DNA of 13,263 nt, from contig JANBPK010000211.1 in NCBI GenBank assembly GCA_027579435.1, forward strand, positions 1-13,263. Reading direction: 5' to 3'. The notes under the pieces were generated by a model. That model was not told where the DNA came from and did no database searches. It was given only the letters and a program-made list of their open reading frames with translations. Position numbers and translations under genes: made by a program. Positions 1 through 8,387 of the stretch are shown in pieces (position 1 is the first letter of the stretch; the number at the start of each line of letters is the position of its first letter). Origin of the DNA: Candolleomyces eurysporus (Eukaryota > Basidiomycota > Agaricomycetes > Agaricales > Psathyrellaceae).

Positions 1-51
1 GGGGTAGTAGAGAATATTGGAATATTGAGAGGCGGAAAGAATTACGAGAAA

Positions 52-72
52 AGAGAGAGAGAGAGAGAGAGA
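52..72. repeat. (GA)n microsatellite
   Basis: An uninterrupted AG/GA dinucleotide run of about 21 bases. On the minus strand it is a CT run, common in fungal 5' untranslated regions, so a leftward gene could begin beyond the edge; that is only a guess. The mirrored position in the right arm (about 3665-3690) is CT-rich but not a clean dinucleotide run. Confidence 0.9.
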
Positions 73-1950
73 TTAGACTCCCGGGAGCAGAACGACGCGA
101 GTCGGCCGACGGTGAAGGAATAAAGGAAGACATCCAGACATCCGAGCACATCCTCTTCAGCGAAAAAAAAGCCACAGGCCGAACACCCGGAAGGGCGGGG
201 TACACCCTACGACACTCCGAGACGTTTCCTGGTGGTCTCCCTAGCCACGCGCCTTCTACTGCCCATCCGCTCCCTCCCTCCCGAATTCAATTAATCCGGA
301 CCACATTCCTCTTAAGTAACAACACCCGCCCCTCACTAACCAAACCCCACCTCCCGATGCATCCACACACCATCAACCGCGCTTCTGGGCAGGCAACATT
401 GTAGCAAAAACCACACCCACTTGTTACGGTGGCTGTGATCGCCTTGTCCACAGGTGCTACCGGTGGACTCGACTCGGTAGCGGAAGGGTGGTGAAGCGCG
501 GTGAGGTGCTTTGTAAGACGAGGTGTGTACTGTTCATGAGTACTAGGCGTACTCGTCCCCCGCACCCTTGAGGTAGATGTTTCAGCCGCCCGGTTTTGCC
601 GAGACTGAAGGGAAGGGAAGGGGAAATTAGCTGCGTAGAAGATGGCCGGATGTAAGAGGAAATGAATCCATATTAAAAAGGAGGGAGGATCGAAAGGTCG
701 GGCGAACGAAAAGGCGAGCGTGCGAGCGAGCGCACGAGCAATCACTCAAACGAACAAACATGAACGAAGGAAGAGAACAAGAATGTAAAGAAACCGGAGT
801 GAAGGAAGTCAGGCCTAAATACCATTCTCCGCCACAAGTACCAACCCATCTGTGTTTCTCCGCACAGACTTGGACAGCAGCCCTTTCATCCACGGCATGA
901 CGTTCACTTGGCCATTCAGCCACGATGCGCCTAATGTTGGCTGTGTGACGATGAATCGGGCTTGGCTAGTCCTTCATGGGTCCTGAAGTGGCTTGGAGGT
1001 AATTTCAGACGGTGTTTCGCGGGCTGCTTGACTGAGTGGATCGAGTACCGTTGAGGACGGTCAGGCACATCCTAAAGGCGGATGGCACGACGGCCGCGAA
1101 GCGTGGTAGTATGCTCGTCATGATGGTTGAAATCGTTGTCCGCGGGCGGTGACGGCTGTAAGCAGGCGGGTACGAGGGGCGATGCGGTCGCAATCGCGAG
1201 CGTAGGTGGTCGGTCGAGGATGGTACAGCGGAAGACCATAAGTCAAAGCACAACGTACGGTGTCGGCTGATTTGAGGAGAGAAGAACCATGGAGATATCG
1301 TCAGCCGACCATCACATTGCATTAGAATGCGAAGCAGGGACTCACCAGGGACATGCAACGCGCACAAAAGCGCACTGTCACGGCACAGATTCTGATTCTT
1401 GACGTCGTGAAAGGCAAAAATTACTTGGGGGAGCCCCCGCGGAGGTCAGACGCATCCACGGCGAGCTGAATCCTTCTCAGTTCAATGGCGACCGGTGATC
1501 TGCTTGTCTTCATTCAGCAATGTAGTGACTGGTATGGGCCGCTGGACTTTACCTATGTATGACGAATATAAGTTCCTATTTGTAATTGTCGGTAAGTCGG
1601 ACGTCTGCACCATGGTAGTGGGAGATGAAAGAGAGTCGGTGGCGGTGCTGATTTCCCTTGTGCCGTCGTTACCACCATGCGTTCTTCAGGCCTGAACACA
1701 TACTTAGAGCACAAGTCCTGGGCAATTTCAAAGAGTCCAAGTTCGAACTGGCAGATTAAACGGAGCGTGCTACTAAGATGTGGCACGTCCCCGCCTTCCC
1801 TCAATCCTTGGAATCATTTCGAGCTCGGATGACCAACCCCGGGTTGGTACATGGGCCAGGGCCCCACGCTTTGTTGGATTATCATGCTTGCTTCATAGCT
1901 AACAGTACTTCGTCATCTATGAATGAGGCAAAAATGGCGACGACCCTTCA
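70..1950. repeat. Left arm of a giant imperfect inverted repeat
   Basis: Read forwards, this stretch matches the reverse complement of about 1970-3680 at many points in the same order. Anchors are 129-148 with 3590-3608; 566-600 with 3165-3203; 819-828 with 2897-2906 (identical 10-mer); 1158-1166 with 2675-2683; 1203-1213 with 2645-2655 (identical 11-mer); 1498-1535 with 2354-2391; 1605-1613 with 2263-2271; 1742-1754 with 2168-2181. The coordinate sums drift only between about 3725 and 3925, as expected of two collinear arms with indels. The arms are well diverged, so this is old or decayed. The match is still visible close to position 70, so the arm probably extends left of the window. No intact gene was found in it. 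Confidence 0.8.
457..600 (-). pseudogene. Relic of a Ser/Thr-rich secreted (Kre9/Knh1-like?) protein, left-arm copy
   Basis: On the minus strand an open frame from 600 down to a TAG at 459-457 reads GKTGRLKHLP... and then LVLMNSTHLVLQSTSPRFTT. The 'NSTH...L/Y.STSPRFT' pattern resembles the end of the Ig-like region in fungal Ser/Thr-rich GPI-anchored (Kre9/Knh1-like) secreted proteins, as far as I recall that family. The frame closes soon afterwards. A different frame just downstream (SPPVAP...ITATVTSG) looks like the Ser/Thr/Pro-rich continuation, which suggests a frameshift. No signal peptide or upstream exon could be attached. The mirrored copy lies at 3161-3267. The family call is tentative; the match between the two copies is firmer. 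Confidence 0.33.
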
Positions 1951-2001
1951 AGCTTCAAAGCTTCATGGACCTTCGATCCTTGGTCTTCTTCCCTTCCCTC
2001 G

Positions 2002-2280
2002 CTTCCCTTCAACGTGGACGATGACGGCAACAGAGAGTTTAAAACTGTCGGTCCGGGGGCCGATCCTATATTGACAGAGGCCGTTCCGGCCGATGGTACT
2101 TTCTTGGCGCCGTTGCATGACGCGTTACGCCTGATCGAGCTGCTCGATTCGAGCACCACCACTTACCTGCCCAATTTGAATACTCTCGGAGCAATGAAGC
2201 CAAACCTCTCCTCCGAGTCTCATCTCCTCATCCAACAACTCGTTCATCTTCAGCCCATGATGATGGTGCAGGCGACCTAG
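2002..2280 (+). other. Weak coding-like open stretch near the inverted-repeat centre
   Basis: The frame FNVDDDGNREFK... to ...LQPMMMVQAT ends at a TAG (2278-2280). Its third positions look coding-like (GTC, GCC, CTG, CTC), and it contains an in-frame ATG at 2014. The mirrored left-arm stretch (minus strand, about 1605-1804) also has an open frame, and the two show faint protein similarity (ALRLI against TLRLI, LVHLQP against LFHLPLP). That could be an old duplicated exon or chance. I recognise no family and assign no function. Confidence 0.2.
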
Positions 2281-2904
2281 TGCGACAGGCCAGGTTTTTA
2301 CAACAGGAATAAGTCGTTTCATTCTAGGTGAGTACAGCCCAGAGAGGCTTCTCATATCAACTACCACATCGCTAAACGACGACAACCAGATAAACCCCAT
2401 CTGATTCTCAGTCCCCATCTTTTTGCAATGGTCATGGTGCTCCGTGCTTCTTCGTCTGTCGTCAAGATTCAACCGAAAAATGTGTTTGGCTGATTCGTGA
2501 GCGTGGTGTGCTGCTGGTGTTACTGGTGAGTCTTAGCCCTTTCCCCAATGGCGCAATGGTTCGCTGATGTTTCACCATGATCCTCTTTTCCTTAAATCAA
2601 TCGACACCATACTATGTGCCTTGACGTCGCTGTACGGCGCTCGGCCGACCACCTATGCTTGCGACTGCGACCTACCTGCTTACTGCCGCCACCATCGGCT
2701 GACGATGTCCACCACATCGCCACACCGACACCATACCCTGCCTTGCCACTAATGCGGAACCCATCTTCTACACCTTCGACTATCACGACCATGAAACGAA
2801 TAGCCTACTACGCAATGGGTGAACGGCGATGTGAACGTGGCGATAAGGGTATGACACAGAACTGGTGAAATAAACACGGATGGATTCCCCTAGCGAAGAA
2901 TGGT

Positions 2905-3160
2905 ATGCGGTATCCTCTCTTTCCTCGCTTTCGGTCCTTGCCTTCGACCCTCGCCCCTATTCCTTCGTGCTCTGCCTTTGATTCTTCCTTCCTTCGATTC
3001 TTTCTTTGACCCTTTCCCTCGATCCTTCCCTCTCCTTTGGCATAGACCGAAACATTCGTCCCTCCTTGCGCTCCCCTTTTCGCTCCCGCCTGCCTTTCTT
3101 TCCTCCCCTCCTATCGTCGTAACTCCTGACTGACCAATCCTCCCTTCTTTCCCCTCACAG
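2905..3160. other. Polypyrimidine tract (polypurine on the minus strand)
   Basis: About 255 bases strongly biased to C and T on the plus strand, with repeated CTTCC/CTTTC words. The left arm holds the complementary purine-rich block at about 600-815. Long purine/pyrimidine asymmetry can form triplex structures, mark a 5' untranslated region, or be a slippage-prone repeat. The open frame through it (2900-3133) is low complexity and is not considered a gene. Confidence 0.7.
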
Positions 3161-3267
3161 TATCAGGAAAACCAGGCGGCTTAAACAGCTACCTCGAAAA
3201 TGTACCAACCGGGGACGACTACATCCTCATATTTATGACCTCGACGTATGGCATTCTACAAGGCTGA
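3161..3267 (+). pseudogene. Relic of a Ser/Thr-rich secreted (Kre9/Knh1-like?) protein, right-arm copy
   Basis: After a pyrimidine tract ending in a good acceptor-like CACAG (3160), an open frame reads SGKPGGLNSYLENVPTGDDY, then ILIFMTSTYGILQG and a TGA at 3265-3267. In another frame the next codons read AEHFTI, the expected family ending, so a frameshift (net one extra base or two missing) probably separates the two. 'NVP.GDDY.L.FM.STYG' resembles the same domain as the left-arm relic, and the two copies align through PGGL/TGRL and M(N/T)ST(H/Y). I found no convincing upstream exon with a start and signal peptide. It could be one exon of a gene I cannot assemble, but decay is more likely. 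Confidence 0.35.
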
Positions 3268-3739
3268 ACACTTTACCATCCATCCTACCCTCGTCGAGGC
3301 CTCCGACAAGTGCAGCGATGGCGCCTGTGAATGAGCCTGTTACGGGTTTGGCGGCGAGTAGGCTAAACCCGACAGCCTGTGTTGCTAAACGCATTGCAAC
3401 CGCGAACTTCCGATCCGCACTCCAGGGCAAGTTGGTGTGGAGTGGATATCAAAAGTGCTCCCGATTAACTTTCACTCAGGGCTATGGCAGGCGCCTGAAT
3501 GGAGCCAGGAAGGCGTCTGGAATCGTGTAGCGTGCGCTTGTCCTGTCGGGTGCTGGACCTGTTGGACTTGATGAGGGCCGAGAAGGATATGCTCGGGTCT
3601 GGATGTCCTTCCATGCCTCATTCACCAGCGATAGACTCGCATCCTCTTCCTACTCCTTGGACATCTGCTCTGTCCTCTCCCCACCATCTCAGTCGGTTAT
3701 TGAGATTAACTCACCAGTATCGCTTTCTTTCGCATNCCC

Positions 3740-4335
3740 CCCCACTTCTCGGGTTTGCATCCTTGTCTTTCATTTTGTTGGTGACAACAACCGGTGATCT
3801 CGAGGAAGGAATTTTGGGAGTTAATATCATCGGACTACCTGACTCCTTTATCTGACTACTTAGCTTCTTCCTCTTTTATTCTTTTTGTGAATAGTTTCCG
3901 CGTTCTGAGCTCTTTTATTGAGTCCCTCTGACGTCGTTTACAAACGTACTCATATACTCATCCTGATTTCCTTTACTACATCCGTGCACGCGTCTTGCAT
4001 AAAGCAATACACCCCTGAGCATAGGAAGAGAGGGCGGGGGGCGCTCTAGCCTGCTGCCATGTGAAACACTGCGTCATCAGAGGTAAAGGTCCTGGGTACC
4101 TAGGCACCGTCGACTTGAACGACAGCCAGACATCGCTACTCACCGAAAATATCAATTTCTGGAATTTTAGACGCCCAAGGCAGTGCTCGACTTCACCGAG
4201 CACATCACCACGTGTGAACCTGGTGCTTCCAAAACGAGCGAGCGGCACACCGCAGTTGCCCTCTTCGACTACTACTTCCACCAAGCTCGTTCACAATCTC
4301 CCTCGACGTTACCACGTATTGGTGAATAACTGGAT
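3740..4335. other. Non-coding stretch upstream of the NLR gene
   Basis: About 600 bases with no supported gene, starting after an N beside a seven-C run at 3736-3743. It presumably contains the promoter and 5' untranslated region of the receptor. CT-rich patches and ordinary CpG content are seen, but no clear TATA box. In the receptor's frame a stop (TAA, 4327-4329) closes the upstream region and bounds the start of the coding sequence. The open frame at 4061-4387 has no family resemblance. Confidence 0.5.
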
Positions 4336-7300
4336 ATGGCTCTCCAAGAAGAGCAGCGTAGGGAACCTCGAAAGCGAGATCGAGTGATGAACAGATTGAA
4401 GGATCCTTTCGGTTGCCGCACACCTTCGCGCCCTCGTGCCAGCCCTCAAGCTGTTCAGGCCAAGAACACCAATCACAGCGAGATCCAAAGCCATCGGGAC
4501 AAAGGCATAATCTACGAAGGTGTCAAAATCACGCTGCGCAAGGTCGTCGAAGTATCGGATGTGTTTACCCCGTTGAAAAGCGTCGCTGCAGCACTGTTGG
4601 TCATCTGCGACACGGTCGATGTGAGTCCTTCCTCCAATGAGACGCGATCCTCCGTATAAATCTACAAGCAGATGTATAGCGAGAATAACCAGGAATTCGA
4701 CGAACTTCTCAAAAGGGTGAAGGTGTTATCTGAAATCATGGTCTCTTTTCCACCCAATGCTACGCCAGAGGTGAAAGACCGTTTCGATGGATTGTCACGG
4801 TAAGAGCAGTTTGCTCATTCCGAGCTTCAATATACTCAGCCTGTGCAGAAGTCTGAAGGAGACACAGAAGATACTGGAAGCCAAGGTGGATCCGACCAGA
4901 TCAAAGGTTGAACGTGTGGTGTTCTCTGTGCAGGACAAGCAAGAGGTTTTAAAGCTCACGCAAGGGATTAGGTTCGCGATTGAGGTAGCAATGGTGAGCC
5001 TCCTTTGATCGTACCTGTGATGGTGACTCACAACTGTCCAGTTCGACGCAATCGTCGAGAATAGGGCTCAGACCCTCCAGATTGTGAGCGGGGTTCACTG
5101 GTTGAAGGAACGAATCAATGGTGTGTCTGGTTTCATATCGTCAGTTTCCTTTTCTCATGGGCGCCAATAGTAATTGAGGACCACACTGGGATCATGCGTA
5201 CTATCGAACGAACCGTTCGGTCGCTGGAGAGATCTAGTACGTTTATCCGACTCGTTCCTCATTTATCACGCCGCTCAGCCACGAGATCAGATACACTCCA
5301 GAAACTAGGGGGAGTGGAAGGCGCCGACTATACGAGAAATGGCGAGTGCATCGCCGGATCTCGGGTATCGCTACTGGCCATGTTGCTCGTGTGGGCAACA
5401 GATCTGGAGTCTCCTCACCTGTTTTGGCTTAGCGGCCTCGCTGGGACAGGAAAAACAGCTGTGTCAAAGACCTTTTGCTCCCAGCTTGACGACCGGGGAT
5501 TTCTGGGTGCAAGCTTCTTCTGTACGCTCCAAGAACCGGGCACAAGAGAGGTGCATCTCATCATCCCCACCCTCGCAAGGATCCTGGCAGAAGAACGACC
5601 CAAATTTGGGGATGCACTTGAAGAAATTCTTCGATCTGACAGGACCTGCAAAAGTCCAACAAGGATGAGGCTGGAAGACCAGTACTCAAAACTCATCCTC
5701 CTGCCTGCTCAAAAGACCTTTGCTGCTAATGAGCTCCTTGTGCTTGTTGTGGATGCCCTTGATGAGTGCAATGATCAAAATGCTGTCAAGGGCTTCATTG
5801 AAGCCATTGCACAGAAGCCAAACATCCCACTCAAGTTCTTCCTTTCTAGCCGGCCTGCAATCTCTCTGCGGGAGTTCTTTGACTTATCTACCCACCATAG
5901 GGGGTATCAACTCCATGATGTTGAAGCTGATGTTGTCAGAGCTGATATACTGCTCTATCTGAATCATCAGCTCAGACACATCCCAACAGTGTATGATCAC
6001 TACAAGGCAAACTGGCCACCTCCAGAAATTCAAACTATTGTCAATGTCTCTGGAAAACTGTTTATCATTGCAGCCATCATGGCTGCATATGTTTCAACTA
6101 CCTCAGGAAATCGCTTGGAGCGATTCCAGAAACTTGGCCAGCAAAATGTCCAGCTTTCTGACACTAAACCCCTGTATGACAGGATTTTGGCTGAGGCATT
6201 TGAAGGGCTGGAACAAAATGAGGCAGAGACAATATGTTTTTGCCTGTCACTGCTTGTGGCAGCCCAGAAGCCCATCTCAGTGAACATCTGTGCCGAATTG
6301 TGCAACAAAAATACTGCGGCAATCCGAGAAGCTTTCAAATCCCTTCATTCTATTGTCCAAGTCCCTAATCAAGATTGTGGTGACATCTCAATTTTTCATG
6401 CATCATTTGTTGACTATCTGACATCAGAAAACCTTCATGGCAAGCAATGGGCCATTGACAGATGCTCTGCACATTGTCTCATAGCTGAGGCATGCCTCAC
6501 ACTCATGGACTCTGGGCTATGCTTTGGAATTTCAGGAGCCAAAACCTCATATAAAAGCAATGATACACAACCTATGGATGATACACAACCTATGGCTTTG
6601 CAAATTGAATTTGCACTAGCTTATGCATGCACAGCTTGGGGAGATCATGTTCTCCATGCTGGAGTCACTGAGCTCTTGCAGCAGAAGATACAGAGCTTTG
6701 TGAACACAGAGAAGATACTGTATTGGCTAGAAGCTTTAAGTGTGCTCAAGAAGGTCAACTATGCCTATGATATACTCTGGCAGATATCTAAGGTAAGTGG
6801 TTAACAGTAAACCTGTGGCATGAGAATTGACAAACTTTACAGAAATTCATATCAACTGAGCTTGGGCCATTGCTGAACAATATTGGAGACTTTGTGTGCA
6901 ACTTTGCCACACCCATTAGCCACAGTGCTCCCCATTTATACCTGTCAGCACTACCATTCTATGCTGCAACAGAACAGCCACTGCAGGAACTTTTGAAGTG
7001 TCTGTCAGTTCCCATCATTCATCACAACTTCACCTCTCAACAAATGGTCTCTGTGATTACAACCCAACAAGAAATACAATCTGTTGTGTTCTCTCCGAAC
7101 AGCAAATACATTCTCTCAGCTTTGGAGAATGGAGCTATTCAGCTGTGGAATGCTCAGACAGGGCAAGCAATCTTGGAACCAATGGAAGGGCATAGTGACC
7201 ATGTCATCTCTGTGGCATTCTCTCCTGATGGCAAGCACATCATCTCAGGCTCATGGGACAAGACTATCAGGCTCTGGAACACTCACACAGGAAAGCCAGC

Positions 7301-8387
7301 CCTAGACCCAATGATAGGGCATAGTGACTATGTTAGGTCTGTTGCATTGTCTCCTGATGGCAAGTACATTGCCTCAGGCTCAGATGACAAGACCATTAGG
7401 CTGTGGAATGCCAACACAGGACAGCCAGCCTTGAGGGAGCCAATGCTAGGGCATGGCCACTATGTCAGGTCTGTTGCATTCTCTCCTGATGGTNAATACA
7501 TTGTCTCAGGCTCAGAGGACAATACCATCAGGCTGTGGAAGGCTCACACAGGAAAGCCAGTATCAAACCCAATAACAGGGCATAACAATGCTGTTACATC
7601 TGTCACATTCTCTCCTAATGGCAAGCATATTGTCTCAGGCTCAGAAGACAAGACAATCAGGTTGTGGAATGCTCCTACAGGAACACCAGCATTGGAGCCA
7701 ATGACAGGGCATAACAACATTGTCACATCTGTTGCATTCTCTCTTGATGGCAAGTACATTGTCTCAGGATCAGATGACAAGACCATCAGGCTGTGGGATG
7801 CTCAGACAGGACAGCCAGTCTTAGAGCCAATGACAGGGCATACTGACTCCATCAGATCTGTTGCATTCTCTCCTGATGGCAAGTACATTGTCTCAGGCTC
7901 ATATGACAAGACCATCAGGCTGTGGGATGTTTACACAAGACAGCCACCCTTGGAACCAATGACAGAGCATAGCAACAATATCACATCACAGTCATTTTGT
8001 TCAGGATTTCAATTTCTACACAACTATCCATCTGGGAACTTGACTCTCAGTGACAATGGTTGGATTCAGAGTACCTCAGGAGACTTTCTGCTCTGGGTCC
8101 CACCCTATTCTCTGCCTGGCCTTCTTCAACATCATAATTTTCTCACTATTGGAAGATTTCAGACCACCAAAGTTGAGCTCATCAAAGCAGTTTATCATGG
8201 TTCTGACTGGCTCAAGTAAGTCCCAACATCTCTGCCTTGTTTTACTCTATTAAATTCCTTCAAGATGCAGAGAACCACCCCCAGATGATCATCAAATACG
8301 CCAGCCTTGGCCCGCCACCAATGTAAGTTTTGCCCATGCCAATCATGATTATGTCTTGTAATTTACCATGCTTAGGTTCCAACTTAA
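4336..8387 (+). CDS. NLR-like receptor: HeLo/MLKL-like helical domain - NACHT - seven WD40 repeats
   Basis: Probable exons: 4336-4620, 4669-4799, 4849-4993, 5042-5120, 5171-5236, 5279-6792, 6843-8215, 8265-8322, 8376-8387. They join in phase to 1220 codons plus a stop. Introns start GT and end AG and are 48, 49, 48, 50, 42, 50, 49 and 53 bp. The start at 4336 is the first ATG after an in-frame stop; the internal ATG at 4387 (MNRLKDPFG...) is equally plausible.

Domains: helical bundle about 57-235, resembling the N-terminal MLKL/HeLo-like cell-death domain of Agaricomycete NLRs; NACHT with Walker A GLAGTGKT (288-295), Walker B LLVLVVDALDEC (388-399) and FFLSSRP (422-428); helical linker; WD40 repeats 813-1116; conserved tail GW...LLLWVPP-type (from 1146), ending in W-L-K-C.

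By analogy with fungal NWD/HET genes it would sense non-self through the WD40 propeller and trigger cell death; this is inferred. Uncertain points: the 42 bp intron is in frame and could be retained (1234 residues); the last intron could be skipped (stop at 8359-8361); intron 2 has two usable acceptors (4839, 4848). One codon contains an N (7494), almost certainly Lys. Confidence 0.9.
4507..5236 (+). other. N-terminal helical (HeLo/MLKL-like) domain region of the NLR
   Basis: Across five exons the product reads as amphipathic helices: EGVKITLRKVVEVSDVF.PL..V (exon 1), a FDELLKRVKVLSEIM segment (exon 2), SLKETQKILEAK and EVLKLTQGIRFAIEVAM (exon 3), and FDAIVENRAQTLQIV (exon 4). The pattern 'L..V.E.SDVF.PLKS' followed by 'LL.RV..L.EI' is what I associate with the N-terminal domain of basidiomycete NACHT-WD40 proteins that profiles place near the MLKL four-helix bundle. 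In that family the domain acts at membranes in cell death. No transmembrane segment is visible. The family assignment is from memory of pattern; a structure prediction would settle it. Confidence 0.6.
5237..5278 (+). other. Possible in-frame 42 bp intron (optional)
   Basis: Begins GTACGT and ends CTCAG, both good splice signals, but is shorter than the other introns (48-53 bp) and divisible by three with no stop, so the reading frame stays open either way. Spliced, the protein reads ...LERS-T-TRSDTLQKLG; retained, it gains 14 residues between the helical domain and NACHT. I favour splicing because of the strong donor. Confidence 0.5.
6560..6595 (+). repeat. Perfect 18 bp tandem duplication inside the NLR linker
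   Basis: Two identical adjacent 18-base units (6560-6577 and 6578-6595, ATGATACACAACCTATGG) give the peptide DTQPMDDTQPM. The unit length keeps the frame. Being perfect, the duplication is recent. It lies in a variable loop of the helical linker before the ALAYAC..W segment, so it is probably tolerated structurally and could vary between strains. Confidence 0.9.
7059..7970 (+). repeat. Seven WD40 repeats, highly similar tandem units
   Basis: Units: 7059-7193 (divergent first blade), 7194-7322, 7323-7454, 7455-7583, 7584-7712, 7713-7841 and 7842-7970. Units are 43 residues (129 bp) except one of 44. The consensus is SVAFSPDGKYIVSGS-DKTIRLW, then TG-P-LEPM-GH. Units 2-7 are close to identical outside a few positions, notably the residues after SGS (W, D, E, E, D, Y), the one or two after RLW, and the first residues of each unit. 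Seven units close one beta-propeller. In fungal NWD genes such near-identical repeats are homogenised and reshuffled while surface positions vary and set recognition specificity; that is established for the family and inferred here. An N at 7494 falls in unit 4. Confidence 0.95.

Larger units (their letters stand above)
1970..3680. repeat. Right arm of a giant imperfect inverted repeat
   Basis: This is the mirror copy of about 70-1950, aligned through the anchors listed for the left arm. The centre of symmetry is near 1960. Its outermost clear match is near 3590-3680, where the sequence resembles the complement of 60-148. It includes a pyrimidine-rich block (2905-3160) whose partner in the left arm is the purine-rich block at 600-815. 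The arms could be a head-to-head gene duplication that has decayed, or the remains of an element with very long inverted termini. The sequence alone does not decide between these. Confidence 0.78.

Noticed and set aside
287..745. 152-codon minus-strand open frame
   Set aside because: Long only because of local composition; no domain. The only family-like words in the area lie partly in other frames, better explained by a decayed, frameshifted relic.
2900..3133. 77-codon open frame rich in Pro, Leu, Phe and Ser
   Set aside because: It simply translates the polypyrimidine tract; low complexity, with no signal of coding constraint.
4061..4387. Open frame of 108 codons just upstream of the NLR
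   Set aside because: It overlaps the receptor start in another frame, shows no family resemblance, and cannot be joined in phase to the receptor by an obvious intron.
7059..7970. Regularly spaced repeats resembling a CRISPR array
   Set aside because: The 129 bp period, open reading frame and WD40 consensus show these are protein repeats in a eukaryotic gene.
6870..8219. WD40-bearing frame as a separate gene starting at TTG 6870
   Set aside because: The frame continues upstream to a TTTACAG acceptor at 6842 that joins in phase with the NACHT exon ending before GTAAGT at 6793; it is an exon, not a separate gene.
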